From contig JANUWI010000008.1 in the NCBI GenBank assembly GCA_025504975.1, positions 1,488,001 to 1,552,000 on the forward strand: a stretch of DNA of 64,000 bases, read 5' to 3'. Under the pieces are notes generated by a model. The model worked only from the letters and a program-made list of their open reading frames with translations. It did no database searches and was not told the origin of the DNA. This document shows, one piece after another, positions 35,672 to 45,956 of the stretch. Numbering within the stretch: the stretch's first letter is position 1; each line of letters opens with the position of its first letter. The position numbers and the translations under genes were made by a program. The DNA is from Plenodomus lindquistii (taxonomy: Eukaryota; Ascomycota; Dothideomycetes; Pleosporales; Leptosphaeriaceae).

Positions 35672-38600
35672 GCAACAGAATCGAAGACTGGATCCTTCGG
35701 TGAGCTCAGCTCGGCTTCAAATGAACTCAACCATGAAGCCAGTCGCCGAATGGGTTGCGAAGAGAGAGATCCGACCTACAATCCCTAGTAAGGAAGACTT
35801 CTTTACCTGGAAGGGTGTAGGATCTCTAGGCGAGGACCAGTCAGGCAACATAGTCTTCCAAGATGATGAGGGACTCTTTATTGTGGCACACAAGGATATT
35901 ACGAGAGGGATTCGGCGAGCAGTCCTCGCGAACCTAGTTCAAGAACTGGGAGATAGCTATTCGGTTACCTCAGCGACAGACTTCTGGACCGACTTCCTAG
36001 GAGAAAAAGAGCGAATTTCAGGACCAACGATTGGAGTTCGGATGCGCTTTCAGGCCAACTCTTTCTGTCTAGAACTCAACACGCTTCATAAGCGAAAGGG
36101 AGTCAAAGTGGAGCCAGTAGATGACTCTGGCCAGGAACCCCGAAACATCTCTGGGCGATCAGACTGGAAGAAAAGAGCCCAGGAGAAGCAAGTTCCGAAT
36201 GCTGACTGGGAGCAAGCCCCCTTCCGCAACTACTTCGAACCCCGATATGCAAATTTCCCGCGAAATCAGAGACTCACCCCCGAGCGCATCTCGGAGATGA
36301 AGATCTCCCTAGACCTTCTGAAAAGAGAGCGAGAGATGCTCCTGGAGATGCTCTGTCGGAGAGAAGCCGCCCTAGCATGGGATTTCAAGGAATCAGGGCG
36401 AGTGAGCCACGAAGTGATGCCGCCAGTCACGATTGATACAGTGCCCCACAAGGCCTGGCAAGTGCCCCAATTTCCAGTCCCGAGGAAGCTTCGGGACACC
36501 GTTATCAAGATGATCCAAACCCGCATTGACCGAGGGACTCTCGAGCTGTGCAAGAGCCAGTACAGGAACCCCTACTTCCTTGTAGCAAAGAAAGATCGGG
36601 ACTATCGGCTTATCAACAACGCCCAGAAGATGAACAAGGTTACTATTCGGGACGCAAATGCACCGCCCAATCCTGACGAACTAGCCGAAGAGTTTGCGGG
36701 ATGCTGGATCATGTCACTTGCCGATTTCTTCTCAGGGTATGATCAGGTAGAGCTCGATGTTCGATCGCGGGACATTACCGCATTCTTTACCCCTCTAGGA
36801 CTGGTCAGACAGTGCACTCTACCTATGGGCGCAACCAATTCGGTTGCAGAGTTTGTTCGTTGCATGACGAAGATCTGTCGGGAGCATATTCCTAAGATTT
36901 GTATGCCATACCTTGATGATGTGTGTATCAAAGGCCCAAAAACCGACTACCAGGAAGAGATGATCGAAGAGGGCATCCGAAGGTATGTCGCTGAGCATAT
37001 CATGAACCTTGACAAGGTTTTGGCAGACGTTGAGCGTGCTGGCGCAACGGTTTCGGGGTACAAGTCTGACTTTTGCTACTCCTCTATGCTTATTGTGGGC
37101 TACAAGATTGACAAGCATGGCCGACATCCCAGCGAACAAAAGGTGATTAAGATAGCTGCCTGGCCAGAATGCTGCAACCCGAAGGAGGTGCGGAGTTTCT
37201 TAGGAGTCTGCGTGTATTACCGAGTGTGGATCATGGACTTTGCCATCATAGCAGACCCCCTCTTCAACCTACTGCGAAAGAGTGCCGAATGGACTTGGAC
37301 GACTATCCATCGGAAGGCAATGGATCAACTGAAGGAGGCCCTGGTATCACCACCCGCACTGGTTTCGATTGACTATTCCGAACCCCTCCGAGCGATAATC
37401 CTGGCCTGTGATGGATCGAAGAAGGGCTGGGGGGCAAACCTCATGCAGGTGGCCCTGAATGGAAAAAGATGTGCAATCCGATTTGAGAGCGGAGTATGGT
37501 CAAAAGCAGAGCGAAACTGGGATGCTGGGAAGCACGAATGCAAATCGCTACTCCTGGCAATTAAGAAGTTCCGGCCCTATCTATATGGCGTGCATTTCAC
37601 GGTCGAAACAGATGCGAAAACCCTTGTGGCCCAGCTTCAGAGAAGCGCTACTGATCTGCCTGGCTCGCTTATGACTCGGTGGCTGGCTTACTTGAATATG
37701 TGGGACTTTGAGATTGTTCATGTACCTGGCAAGAAAAATGTAGTAGCCGATGCCCTTTCAAGACTGCCAGAAAAGGATGGCTGGGAGCCGCCTGATGAGC
37801 CCGAAGAGGATGTGGAGGACTTTATTAACGTTGCCCTTAACGCTCTAAGCCTGGACATCCCGATTGACGATCAGGTTCAGTACTCCCCTACGATAGCGGA
37901 CATCTCATTCAGTGACAGCCCGCTCACCGAAGACTACTCGGAGGAGTCACAAACCATGGCCAAGTGGATTCTCTATCGGAAGCGCCCTGAAGGACTTGAT
38001 CGAAGCGAGTTCACCAGATTTAAGAAGAAGGCCCTGCAGTATGACGTTCGGGAGCAGCACCTCTTCATTCGGCCTTCTGGAAACCGCCCCCTCCGAAGGG
38101 TTGTCGACAAGCACGAACTAAGACAACAAATTATCACAGCTCTTCATGAGGAATCTGGCCATCGGGGCAAAGAAGGAACCTGGCGAAAGGTATGGTCAAG
38201 ATACCACTGGAAAGGACTCTATCAGGATGTGCAGCAGCATGTCAAGACCTGTGCAGCTTGCCAAAAGCACAGCGATCAATCATCGAAGGGAGTCTTTCAT
38301 CCTACTGAACCACCATCAACGCCATGGGTATGGGTTACAATCGACGTTGTGTACATGCCAGGAGGAAGGAATGGGAAGTCTTTTATGGCGGTGGCACGCG
38401 ATTATGTGTCGCAGTACCCAGAGGCAGAAGCCTTGAAGTACAACGATTCCAAGTCGGTTGCCAAGTTCATTGAAAACACCATTTTCTGCCGATGGGGAGT
38501 CGCCCTTCGAATGTCCTGCGATGGGGGGCCAGAGAACCGAGGCCTTGTCGAAGACCTCCAGCGACAATTCGGTGTCAACAGGGTAGTCTCGAGCGCTTTT

Positions 38601-39383
38601 CACCCCCAGGGACAGGGACTGATTGAGAGAGGCCACAAAGTCCTGGTAGCAGCCTTGAAGAAGATGAAGGGAAACTGGGTCGACAACCTCTCGCTTGTCC
38701 TGTGGGCCGATAGAGTAACAGTCAAACGATCAACTGGCGAAACTCCTGCTTTCCTTATCTCAGGGTATGAGCATGTGCTGCCGATCGAGCTATCAGTGCC
38801 CACCTGGCAAACTCTTCCTTGGAATGAAGTTACCGACACACCTTCGCTGCTAGCCATGAGGGCGCAACAGTTTCAGAAGCGGGATGCAGCCCTGAAGGAG
38901 GCGATTGACCGAACAGTCCGATTGAGGTTTGAGAACAAGGAATACTTTGAGGACACGAAGAACATTCGACAGGAGAGATTGGCAGTCGGCGATCTAGTCC
39001 TTTTGCGAGACTCCCAGAATGATTTCGATCTATCCCGGTTATCTAAGTTCAAGCCTAAGTGGAAGGGACCTTACCGAATTGCGCTCGTGGGAAACAAAGG
39101 ATGGTACAAGCTGAATGACCTTGATGGGACTCCCTTTCGGAGCCATACACCTGAGGAAAGGTTAAAGAAGTTCTACCCCAGGTCCGAACAAGATTTGCTA
39201 GAGGCCGACACTCAATGGACTGCTGAGGAGGAAGGACTTACAGAAACTGTAGATCAAAATCGCCAGCTGCGATCTCAAGTCGCCCTAAAGCAGCCTACAG
39301 TACAAGTTGTGATCCCACCCAGGCCGAACTTCAATCGCGAAGAGTACGAACGCTTCTCAGACAGCCAGTCGGACAGCTCTTGA
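35637..39383 (+). CDS. pol: Pol: reverse transcriptase, RNase H, integrase (made by -1 frameshift)
   Basis: 1,248 codons read after the -1 slip. The frame is open from 35,448 but has no ATG near its start, so expression as a Gag-Pro-Pol fusion is expected. An N-terminal region of about 250 residues has no motif I know. RT (about 261-440) has the LPMGATNS region and YLDD at 425-428. RNase H (about 585-710) shows D592 (ACDGSKKG) and TDAK at D659, ending in the usual KKNVVADALSRLP. Integrase has the zinc module H837-H842-C872-C875 and catalytic D903, D962 and E997 (34 residues between the last two by my count). A GPY/F module follows at 1144-1146 (KWKGPYRI). All catalytic residues are present. 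The tail is acidic and glutamine-rich with no chromodomain. Confidence 0.93.
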   Translation, partial: RQGDVEASDTSPQQNRRLDPSVSSARLQMNSTMKPVAEWVAKREIRPTIPSKEDFFTWKGVGSLGEDQSGNIVFQDDEGLFIVAHKDITRGIRRAVLANLVQELGDSYSVTSATDFWTDFLGEKERISGPTIGVRMRFQANSFCLELNTLHKRKGVKVEPVDDSGQEPRNISGRSDWKKRAQEKQVPNADWEQAPFRNYFEPRYANFPRNQRLTPERISEMKISLDLLKREREMLLEMLCRREAALAWDFKESGRVSHEVMPPVTIDTVPHKAWQVPQFPVPRKLRDTVIKMIQTRIDRGTLELCKSQYRNPYFLVAKKDRDYRLINNAQKMNKVTIRDANAPPNPDELAEEFAGCWIMSLADFFSGYDQVELDVRSRDITAFFTPLGLVRQCTLPMGATNSVAEFVRCMTKICREHIPKICMPYLDDVCIKGPKTDYQEEMIEEGIRRYVAEHIMNLDKVLADVERAGATVSGYKSDFCYSSMLIVGYKIDKHGRHPSEQKVIKIAAWPECCNPKEVRSFLGVCVYYRVWIMDFAIIADPLFNLLRKSAEWTWTTIHRKAMDQLKEALVSPPALVSIDYSEPLRAIILACDGSKKGWGANLMQVALNGKRCAIRFESGVWSKAERNWDAGKHECKSLLLAIKKFRPYLYGVHFTVETDAKTLVAQLQRSATDLPGSLMTRWLAYLNMWDFEIVHVPGKKNVVADALSRLPEKDGWEPPDEPEEDVEDFINVALNALSLDIPIDDQVQYSPTIADISFSDSPLTEDYSEESQTMAKWILYRKRPEGLDRSEFTRFKKKALQYDVREQHLFIRPSGNRPLRRVVDKHELRQQIITALHEESGHRGKEGTWRKVWSRYHWKGLYQDVQQHVKTCAACQKHSDQSSKGVFHPTEPPSTPWVWVTIDVVYMPGGRNGKSFMAVARDYVSQYPEAEALKYNDSKSVAKFIENTIFCRWGVALRMSCDGGPENRGLVEDLQRQFGVNRVVSSAFHPQGQGLIERGHKVLVAALKKMKGNWVDNLSLVLWADRVTVKRSTGETPAFLISGYEHVLPIELSVPTWQTLPWNEVTDTPSLLAMRAQQFQKRDAALKEAIDRTVRLRFENKEYFEDTKNIRQERLAVGDLVLLRDSQNDFDLSRLSKFKPKWKGPYRIALVGNKGWYKLNDLDGTPFRSHTPEERLKKFYPRSEQDLLEADTQWTAEEEGLTETVDQNRQLRSQVALKQPTVQVVIPPRPNFNREEYERFSDSQSDSS

Positions 39384-39403
39384 TCAAGGATGATCTGCTT
39401 TAA

Positions 39404-39415
39404 GTGAGGGAGGGA
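39404..39415 (+). promoter_or_regulatory. Internal copy of the polypurine tract
   Basis: gtgagggaggga, 20 bases after the pol stop, is identical to the terminal tract at 41,336-41,347. It may be a second plus-strand primer or mark the former 3' end of the element before the antisense-gene module was added. Confidence 0.5.
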
Positions 39416-39766
39416 GGCAGCAAGCTGCAAAAAGATTTTCACACAAGCAAGAAACCTGGGATAGGAAGCGAAGAAGTGTCGGACAGGAATAGTTCATATC
39501 TACCGCTGCCGACAAGGGCTCAGAGGCCAAGAAGCAAAAACACTAGAGCCGGCTTTGTTGGAGAGCTAGCTGAACAGACTCACACCAGCCAACGAAGGCC
39601 GATCGAGGGAAAGCAAGAAAAACAAAGACTGAGCTTGTTGAAAGCTAGCCACGCAAAACCCTAAGCACAATGCCTGGGCAAAGCAACCAGAGTATCCACA
39701 CCCGAAGACAGTTCACTACCAAGACCACAGAGACAACCAGGCTACCGAACCTTTTGCGGAAGAAGC

Positions 39767-40741
39767 TCAACCAGAACCAGAACCACGGCCACGACCTCCC
39801 CGATTACCGCGCGAGGAAGAGCCAGCGCTGGCATTGCTGTTACCGCGAGCACGAACGCGAGCCGAAGGGAAGGAGGGGTGCTGAGGGCGATGATTAGACT
39901 GAGTAGCCTCAATCTCAGCCAAGGGGGGCGAGTTGGCTTCGGTCAGGGTGGCAGGGCGGTCTAAAAGAAAAGGTTAGCAAGAAGGACAAGTGCGAAGCTA
40001 CATCGGAAAGCCCTACTGTAGAACGTGCAGCGAGAGGCATTGCCATTGAGGGCGCATTCATTGCAGGCCCCGAAGTTCAGCAAGCGGCCCTGATAGTAGG
40101 ACTGCGAGCAGAGTTCGAAGGTGCGACTGGCGCCAGTACCGCCCTGGCAGCGGGTGCAGCGATTGTTGTTCGCGTGGCTGCGATTGCCGCCTGCTGACTG
40201 CTGAATGGCTTGAACAAAGTTAGCGAAAGACCACTCGAATGACCCTCGGGAAGGAAAACTTACTGGCCTCTAAGTTGGTGTCATAGTACCCACGTTGAGT
40301 ACCCATGCCAAACAACTGACTGACAGTCGGAGGGGTGGCAGCCAGGAAGCGCAGCGATTCGGGACCCAGGTAGGCGTCATCATCATCGCGGTGTATAGCA
40401 AGAAGGCGAAGGTGAGGTCCGAGTGTGATGCCCTGGGCCTGCAGCTGCCAGATGAAATGAGCCAACTCCCTAAGGAATTGCACAGTCACTGGGCGATCAC
40501 GACGGCGGTTCACTATCACAAGTCAGCAACTGAAGAACAATCGAAGGAGGAAGAACTTACACCACTCTAGCAGGTAGTCCTTCGCCTTGGAAGTGTTATA
40601 CTGCCATAATTCCGAAGTCATGTCGCCGCCTGAAGCGTAGTGACCCCGGGGAGGACCACCACCTGGGGGACCGCCATTCGGAGGGCCACCGCCGCCAGTA
40701 CCACCACCCAGGCCACCAGGAGCAGTAGCAACCATAGCCAT
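39767..40741 (-). CDS. Antisense spliced gene inside the retrotransposon: Cys-cluster, RG-tail protein (DUF3716-like)
   Basis: Four exons on the strand opposite to gag-pol: 40,741-40,561, 40,512-40,264, 40,208-40,017 and 39,960-39,767. They total 816 nt, i.e. 271 aa plus TGA. Introns are 48, 55 and 56 nt, all GT-AG with GCTGAC or GCTAAC branch sites 9-15 nt before the acceptor, and phases agree. The start is atcaacATGGct at 40,741 behind a CT-rich leader. The protein has a Gly/Pro-rich N-terminus (to about residue 35), a middle region with an FLRELAHFIWQLQAQG helix, and a six-cysteine cluster (C161, C164, C177, C192, C195, C204; C-X2-C-X12-C-X14-C-X2-C-X8-C). The tail is RG-rich (about 235-271). 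The cysteine pattern resembles fungal DUF3716 domains, from memory. Nucleic-acid binding is a reasonable inference; the actual role is unknown. Confidence 0.75.
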
Positions 40742-41335
40742 GTTGATCGAGTGGCTGTCAGAGGGAGAGGAGGTGTTAAGTGAGAGTCGATACAAGCTCG
40801 GGAGCTGAAGAGGCAGGAGAGTTGGAGGCTGTTGAAGTCGAAAGTCTGTCGGTAGAGAAGAGTTGAGGGGAGAGAAAGAAAGTTAAGAGGAAGCTGGGGG
40901 GAGGAGGTTCTTTTATGAGCGGCTGGGCGTTTGCCTCTCGGCGCGGAAATCGGTCATCAGGCCCCTCAGGGCAATGGCGGTCTCCACCCGTTTCCTGATC
41001 GCAACAGAAGCAGCCAACCAGAGGCCAGCAAGCGACGCGCAGTCGAAGGTGAAGGACAGGAACAGGTGAGAGTCTGCCCAAGTGATCTTGCTGCCTGGCC
41101 CGGGGACCAATCGGAGGCCTCAGGTGTGACCTGAGGCAAACCAGGCGCGGCGATTTCGGGCAGATTTCTCTCAGTTGGTGATGGATTTCATGGTGTTGAG
41201 GCGTTTTTGTTTGCACTTTGGGCACACCGACACGCTCTCGGACAGGCTAGCGGCTGATTGAGGACCAATCGGGGCTGGTAAGTACGTCATCGGCCCCTAA
41301 CGCAGTTGCTATCTCGAAGGGGGCTCGAGTTCTAG
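40742..41335 (-). promoter_or_regulatory. Promoter/leader of the antisense gene and 3' non-coding region of the element
   Basis: A minus-strand TATA-like cataaaaga at 40,917-40,909 is followed by a CT-rich leader into the ATG at 40,741. Overlapping minus-strand open frames (for example 41,225-40,776) have no recognisable domains. Confidence 0.5.
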
Positions 41336-41348
41336 GTGAGGGAGGGAA
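41336..41348 (+). promoter_or_regulatory. Polypurine tract of the gypsy element
   Basis: gtgagggagggaa directly abuts the 3' LTR, the standard site for priming plus-strand DNA. Confidence 0.85.
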
Positions 41349-41543
41349 TGTGGTGGAAATACATGGTGTAGGGGCCCGAGCAGCTCTCAGAGGGGTCACG
41401 TGGGTGGGGCAGAACCGATAAATAGCCATCTGAAGTCCTATCGGAGACAGTAGAGACCTTCTTCTTAGTTATCTCACAACCCACCTTTCACCGATTTGGT
41501 ATCGAGCCTCCTGTGCCAGAGTGAAGCATGGTCTTCCTCTACA
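41349..41543 (+). repeat. 3' LTR (195 bp)
   Basis: Base-for-base identical to the 5' LTR by eye. Followed by target duplication ctat. Confidence 0.95.
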
Positions 41544-41571
41544 CTATATATAGCTAGAGAGATAATAAAAA

Positions 41572-42010
41572 AGTTAAAAAATAAGTTAAAAAAGTTAATA
41601 GTACTATAGACTACACCTACTTTACTTATATTAAAGCTCTAGCTACTATAAAAAATAAGTTAAAAGGGTTAATAGTACTATAGAATATACCTATATTACT
41701 TATATTAAAGCTCTAGCTACTATAAAAAATAAATTAAAAGAGTTAATAGTACTATAGAGTATACTAGCGTTATTAATATTAAAACTAGAACTTTAGAACT
41801 ATAGATTAGCTACTACTTAGATACTATAAAAAGTTAATTAAAAAAGTTAATACTACTATAGAGTATACCTATATTACTTATACTAAAAATAACTTTTAAA
41901 TTATAAACTATTAGGTTTATTAAAAATTATAGTACTATAAAGTATATATATATTATTTATATTAAAAATAACTTTAAAATTATAAACTATTAGATTTATA
42001 AAAGATTATA
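41572..42010. repeat. Tandem repeat, about 75-bp unit
   Basis: Roughly six degenerate copies containing ttaatagtactatag..tatacc and ttacttatattaaa blocks (starts near 41,579, 41,654 and 41,728, then less regular). AT-rich and RIP-like. Confidence 0.7.
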
Positions 42011-43674
42011 GTATATTTAGTAATAGGCTAAATAGCGTAGTAATACCTATATTCTATAGTCTAGTATTAGTTTTTTAAAAAACATATAATAGGTTTTTAC
42101 TAAAGTTAATAATATATATATAGCTATCTAGACTATTAAAAAAAAGTATATTATAGTTATTAGTATAGAAGATTTAGCTAGAGTTACTTTTAGTAAAAAA
42201 TAAATAGTTATAAATATTAATAGAAAAAAATTAGTTATAGGTATTAATAAACTCTAAAAATATTATATTATATATTATATAAGTATCTATATACACGCAG
42301 CTAAATTATACTATAAAATAAAAAAAGTATAATTATAAATTATTTTTTAGTATTAAACGCTACTACTAGAGCTTAATATATAGTAAAAAAACTAGGCTAT
42401 ACCTATTATTCTAGTAGATATATCTTTCTAGTAGTAGTAACTATTTTAATCTAGTTTATATTTTTTATAAACTACTTATATTTTAGTAATAAATAAGTTT
42501 TTTAGCTATTACTACTAGTACTACGCCTATTTATTACTAGGCTTAGAAATTAAAAAAAACTTTTAAAGTTACTTTATATATATCTACTATACTTTAAAGT
42601 TTATGCTACTATACTAGAGCTTAGGTAGCTTAATTATTTAGCGTTTTAATTAATCTATATTAATATATTTCTAATCTAGAAGTTTTTATATTATAGGTAG
42701 AGTACTATATAATTAGAAGTTAGTAGTATATATAGATTTTAGCTAACTATACTACTACTACTTACTACTTTAACTATTTAGTATATAAAGTAGTAGCTTA
42801 AACTATATATAAAGTAAAAAAAAAATATAACATATATAGTAATTATAGTAGAAATAAATAGAAAGAATAGAGTTTAAATTTATAGTAAAAGAAACTAGGT
42901 ACTATAGGTTATTTAAAGTTATTTTATACTATTCTAGAGCTAGTACTAGTAGAGTATAAACTACTATACTTTACTTTTTTAGTAGCTTATTTACTAGGTA
43001 TCTTTAGCTACTCTAAAATAGTATAGAGTTAATTAGTAAAGGTTATTTAAAGTTATTTTATATAAAACTTTTAATAACTTTTATATACTTTTACTACTAC
43101 GCTATATATTAAAGGCCTATTTTAATAGAAATACTACTACTTACTAATAATATAATAGTATTTTTAAAAAACTACGTATAGTATAGTAGTTTTAAAAAAT
43201 ATAAAAAAAATAGTATACTAGTATAGTATATAATTTATAGCTAGACTTAATAGAATACTAGTAATATAATTAATATAAAGTAATATATATTAGTAAAAAT
43301 ATAACGCGTAAATCTAGTGCTAGTAAATAGTAATTATAATTTATATATTAGTATATAAAGTATAGAATAGGTATAGTACTAGTACAGCGTATAGTTTATA
43401 ACTAAAAAGAGTAGAATCTAAGTAATATAATTAATATATAGTATTATTAGTCTATATAGATAGAACGCGTAGATAAATAGAATTAGAGGCTTTTAGTTTA
43501 GTATATAATAGATAAGTATTTAGTTATATATATAGAGTAAAGTTACTATAGTAAATATAGTTAATCTAGTTAAAAACTAGTTAAATATAAGCTACTAATT
43601 TAAAATACTTTAATACTTATATATAATTACACCTACTAAATTACTATAAAAAGTTTTTTTTAATATAGATAATA
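42011..43674. other. RIP-degraded sequence, identity unknown (right end of the 22.7-kb block)
   Basis: No frames. Two degenerate copies of a segment of about 110 bp lie at about 43,211-43,320 and 43,375-43,480 (sharing agtaatataattaatat and acgcgta blocks). A 20-bp string, ggttatttaaagttatttta, also occurs twice at about 42,907 and 43,040. Confidence 0.4.
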
Positions 43675-45769
43675 GAGAAATTATTTTTATAGATATTTAT
43701 TTAAAGTCTAGTTTTATATAGCTATTTAAATACAAGATCTATATACTATTAATAGATTAAAATATTTCTAATGTAAATAAAAATATTATCTAAATAGATA
43801 ATATAGAAGTTATTTAGGTAATTAATAAATATATTATTTATATATTATTAGTAAGTAGCAGAACTATTATATAATTTAAAAAAAAGTACTTTATATTTAT
43901 ATATACTATAATAAATCTAAAATATAGTATACCTTTTAAAAAAAAAGTTTATATAGATTCTATTAAAAGTAGCGTGTATATTAAGTTTAGTAAAGATTTT
44001 AGCTTTACTAAACCTAGTAAGTAGATTATTAATCTAGAGTATAAAATAAACGTTTTTATACGTAAACTATTTAAATTTATAGTAGTTAATATAAACCTAT
44101 AGTTTTTTATTTAGCTTATAAATATATTAAATTAGTAAAATAAAAAAACTATAATTAGTTTTAATAAAACTTTTCTATAAGTTATTATATACGTATTACT
44201 TTATAGCTTCTAGCTTTTTAGTATTTTATTTATAGAAAAAGCTGTAGCTATTAGATAAAAGTTTTTTTAAAATAATTTAATAGTTATAGATTTAGTGTTT
44301 AGAAAGCTTTTCTAATTCTAGAATATTAAAAATATTCTAATATTAATAGTAATAGAAAAGTAGCTTAGTTTATAGTAGGTTCTAATTTTTTTAAACTTTA
44401 AATTAGTATTAATTTTTAAATAGTTATTCTATTTTATATATAGTAGTAGTAAAGAACTTATTTTTTTTAGATTAAAGTAAAATATGTTTATAGAAATAAT
44501 AGTAATTTAAAAGCTAGTTAGTTTAAAATTACATATAGATTTTTTTTAGGTAGATTCTAGTATTAGTATTTTAAAAAGCTTTTTTTAAAAATATAGAATT
44601 TTTAAAACTTTTTTAATATAGTTTATAAAAAGGTATAGGCTACTAGACTTTAAATATACTTTGTATTTTTATAAATTACTACGTTATTATATATCTAATA
44701 TAATCTATTTATTAAATAACCTTTAGTAGAGCTATATAAAAATTAGTAGTATAGAAAAGTAAATTTTAAAATAGACAGCTAGCTATTAAAACTAAAATTT
44801 ATTTAAATCTAGTAGAATTTTAAGCTATTTTATCTACTATATACTAATAATAGTATTTTATAATCCTAGATCTAATATAATAAAAGGATAATTTAAAATT
44901 TTATATCTATTAATAATTATATAAAATCGTATATATTCTATAATAGAGAAAAGAATTAAATTTTTAAACCTTTTAGCCTTTACTAGCTAGAGTAGCTTTT
45001 AGATAGAAATTTATAAAAACTATAAAATAGAATAAATAATAGTATAACTTAAAAATAAATATTTTTAAACGCTAGTATTAGTAAATAAATAGAGTTTAAC
45101 TTTTAAACTAAAATAGTATAAAATAGTAGTAATAATAAAATAAAAAGTATTAAATAATTAGAAAAAACTAAAATTTAATAGATTATACTTTTAATTTAGT
45201 TCTAAGTAGAATAATTCTTTTAAAGCAAGTTATTTTCTATTTATATTTTATTTAGGTTAAGTACTTTTTTTACGTTATAAAAGTATTTAGCGTAGTTTTT
45301 AGTACTAATTTCTTTTATATAAAATAAAAAATATTTTTTAGTATAGTATCTAGATTTACTATAGTTATAGTAAATACTTATAGTTTTATTAAAAATAGAA
45401 GTAGCTAAAGCGCGTAGTAGTAGTACTATTATTATTAATTTCTAAAATATATAAGTTATAGAGTATAGTACAATACTATTTAAAGTTTTTTTTAAAAAAA
45501 TATATAACTATAGTTAGATAGAATTTTACTACTAAAATTTTAAGAATATAAATAATTAATAAGTTATTTCTCTAAAATAGATCTTATATTCTATATTAAA
45601 GGCTATAAAGTATTCTACTATTTAACTTAAAAAGTTATTCTATATATATTTAAAGCTAAAGCTTAGTATTTATAATTTAGAAGTTATTTTAGTCTAATAT
45701 AGTAATTCTATTTAGTATAAAATACTTTTTTTTTATAGAAGCGCTAAAGAAATAAGTTTTAAAAGTAAA
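43675..45769 (-). mobile_element. G0 gypsy relic, internal fragment 4 (includes RT core)
   Basis: Parallels E1 from about 14,520 to 16,470. The YxDD remnant reads YLDN on the minus strand at 43,785-43,796. It continues where fragment 3 stopped at 20,980. Confidence 0.75.
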
Positions 45770-45951
45770 TATTATAGAAATAGGTACTTAGAAATAATTA
45801 GAAGATAGATTATTATATTGCTAGCTAGGAAGAGATTGTACTATATATACTTTTACTACATAAAATTACGTAGGTAGAAGTAGAGGAGCTTTATAGAAGA
45901 TTCTAAAATTAGGTAGATACAGCGTTAGCTAAGTACTATATACGTGTAATA
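45770..45951. repeat. Solo LTR, 182 bp, inserted in G0
   Basis: Flanked by target duplication gtaaa (45,765-45,769 and 45,952-45,956). Starts tattata and ends gtgtaata, which fits TGTTA...TAACA after RIP. A second copy lies at 61,443-61,624. No internal region, so it is probably left by LTR-LTR recombination. Confidence 0.78.
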
Positions 45952-45956
45952 GTAAA

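Larger units (their letters stand above)
31907..41543 (+). mobile_element. Complete, un-RIPped Ty3/gypsy LTR retrotransposon with an antisense gene
   Basis: A 9,637-bp element with identical 195-bp LTRs (tgtggtgg...ctctaca) and target duplication ctat (31,903-31,906 and 41,544-41,547), or actat if the terminal A is shared. Order: LTR, leader, gag-protease, -1 frameshift, RT-RNase H-integrase, 2-kb 3' region with an antisense spliced gene, polypurine tract, LTR. Domain order RT-RH-IN places it in Ty3/gypsy (Metaviridae); there is a GPY/F module but no chromodomain. Identical LTRs, intact frames and no CpA loss mean the insertion is recent and has not been through RIP. Confidence 0.95.

Noticed and set aside
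40776..41225. 149-codon minus-strand ORF upstream of the antisense gene
   Set aside because: Compositionally biased, no motif, and overlaps the likely promoter and CT-rich leader of the antisense gene.
20981..43674. Starship or other giant mobile element
   Set aside because: Size and nesting are suggestive, but no tyrosine recombinase or defined termini could be read, so the claim is not supported.
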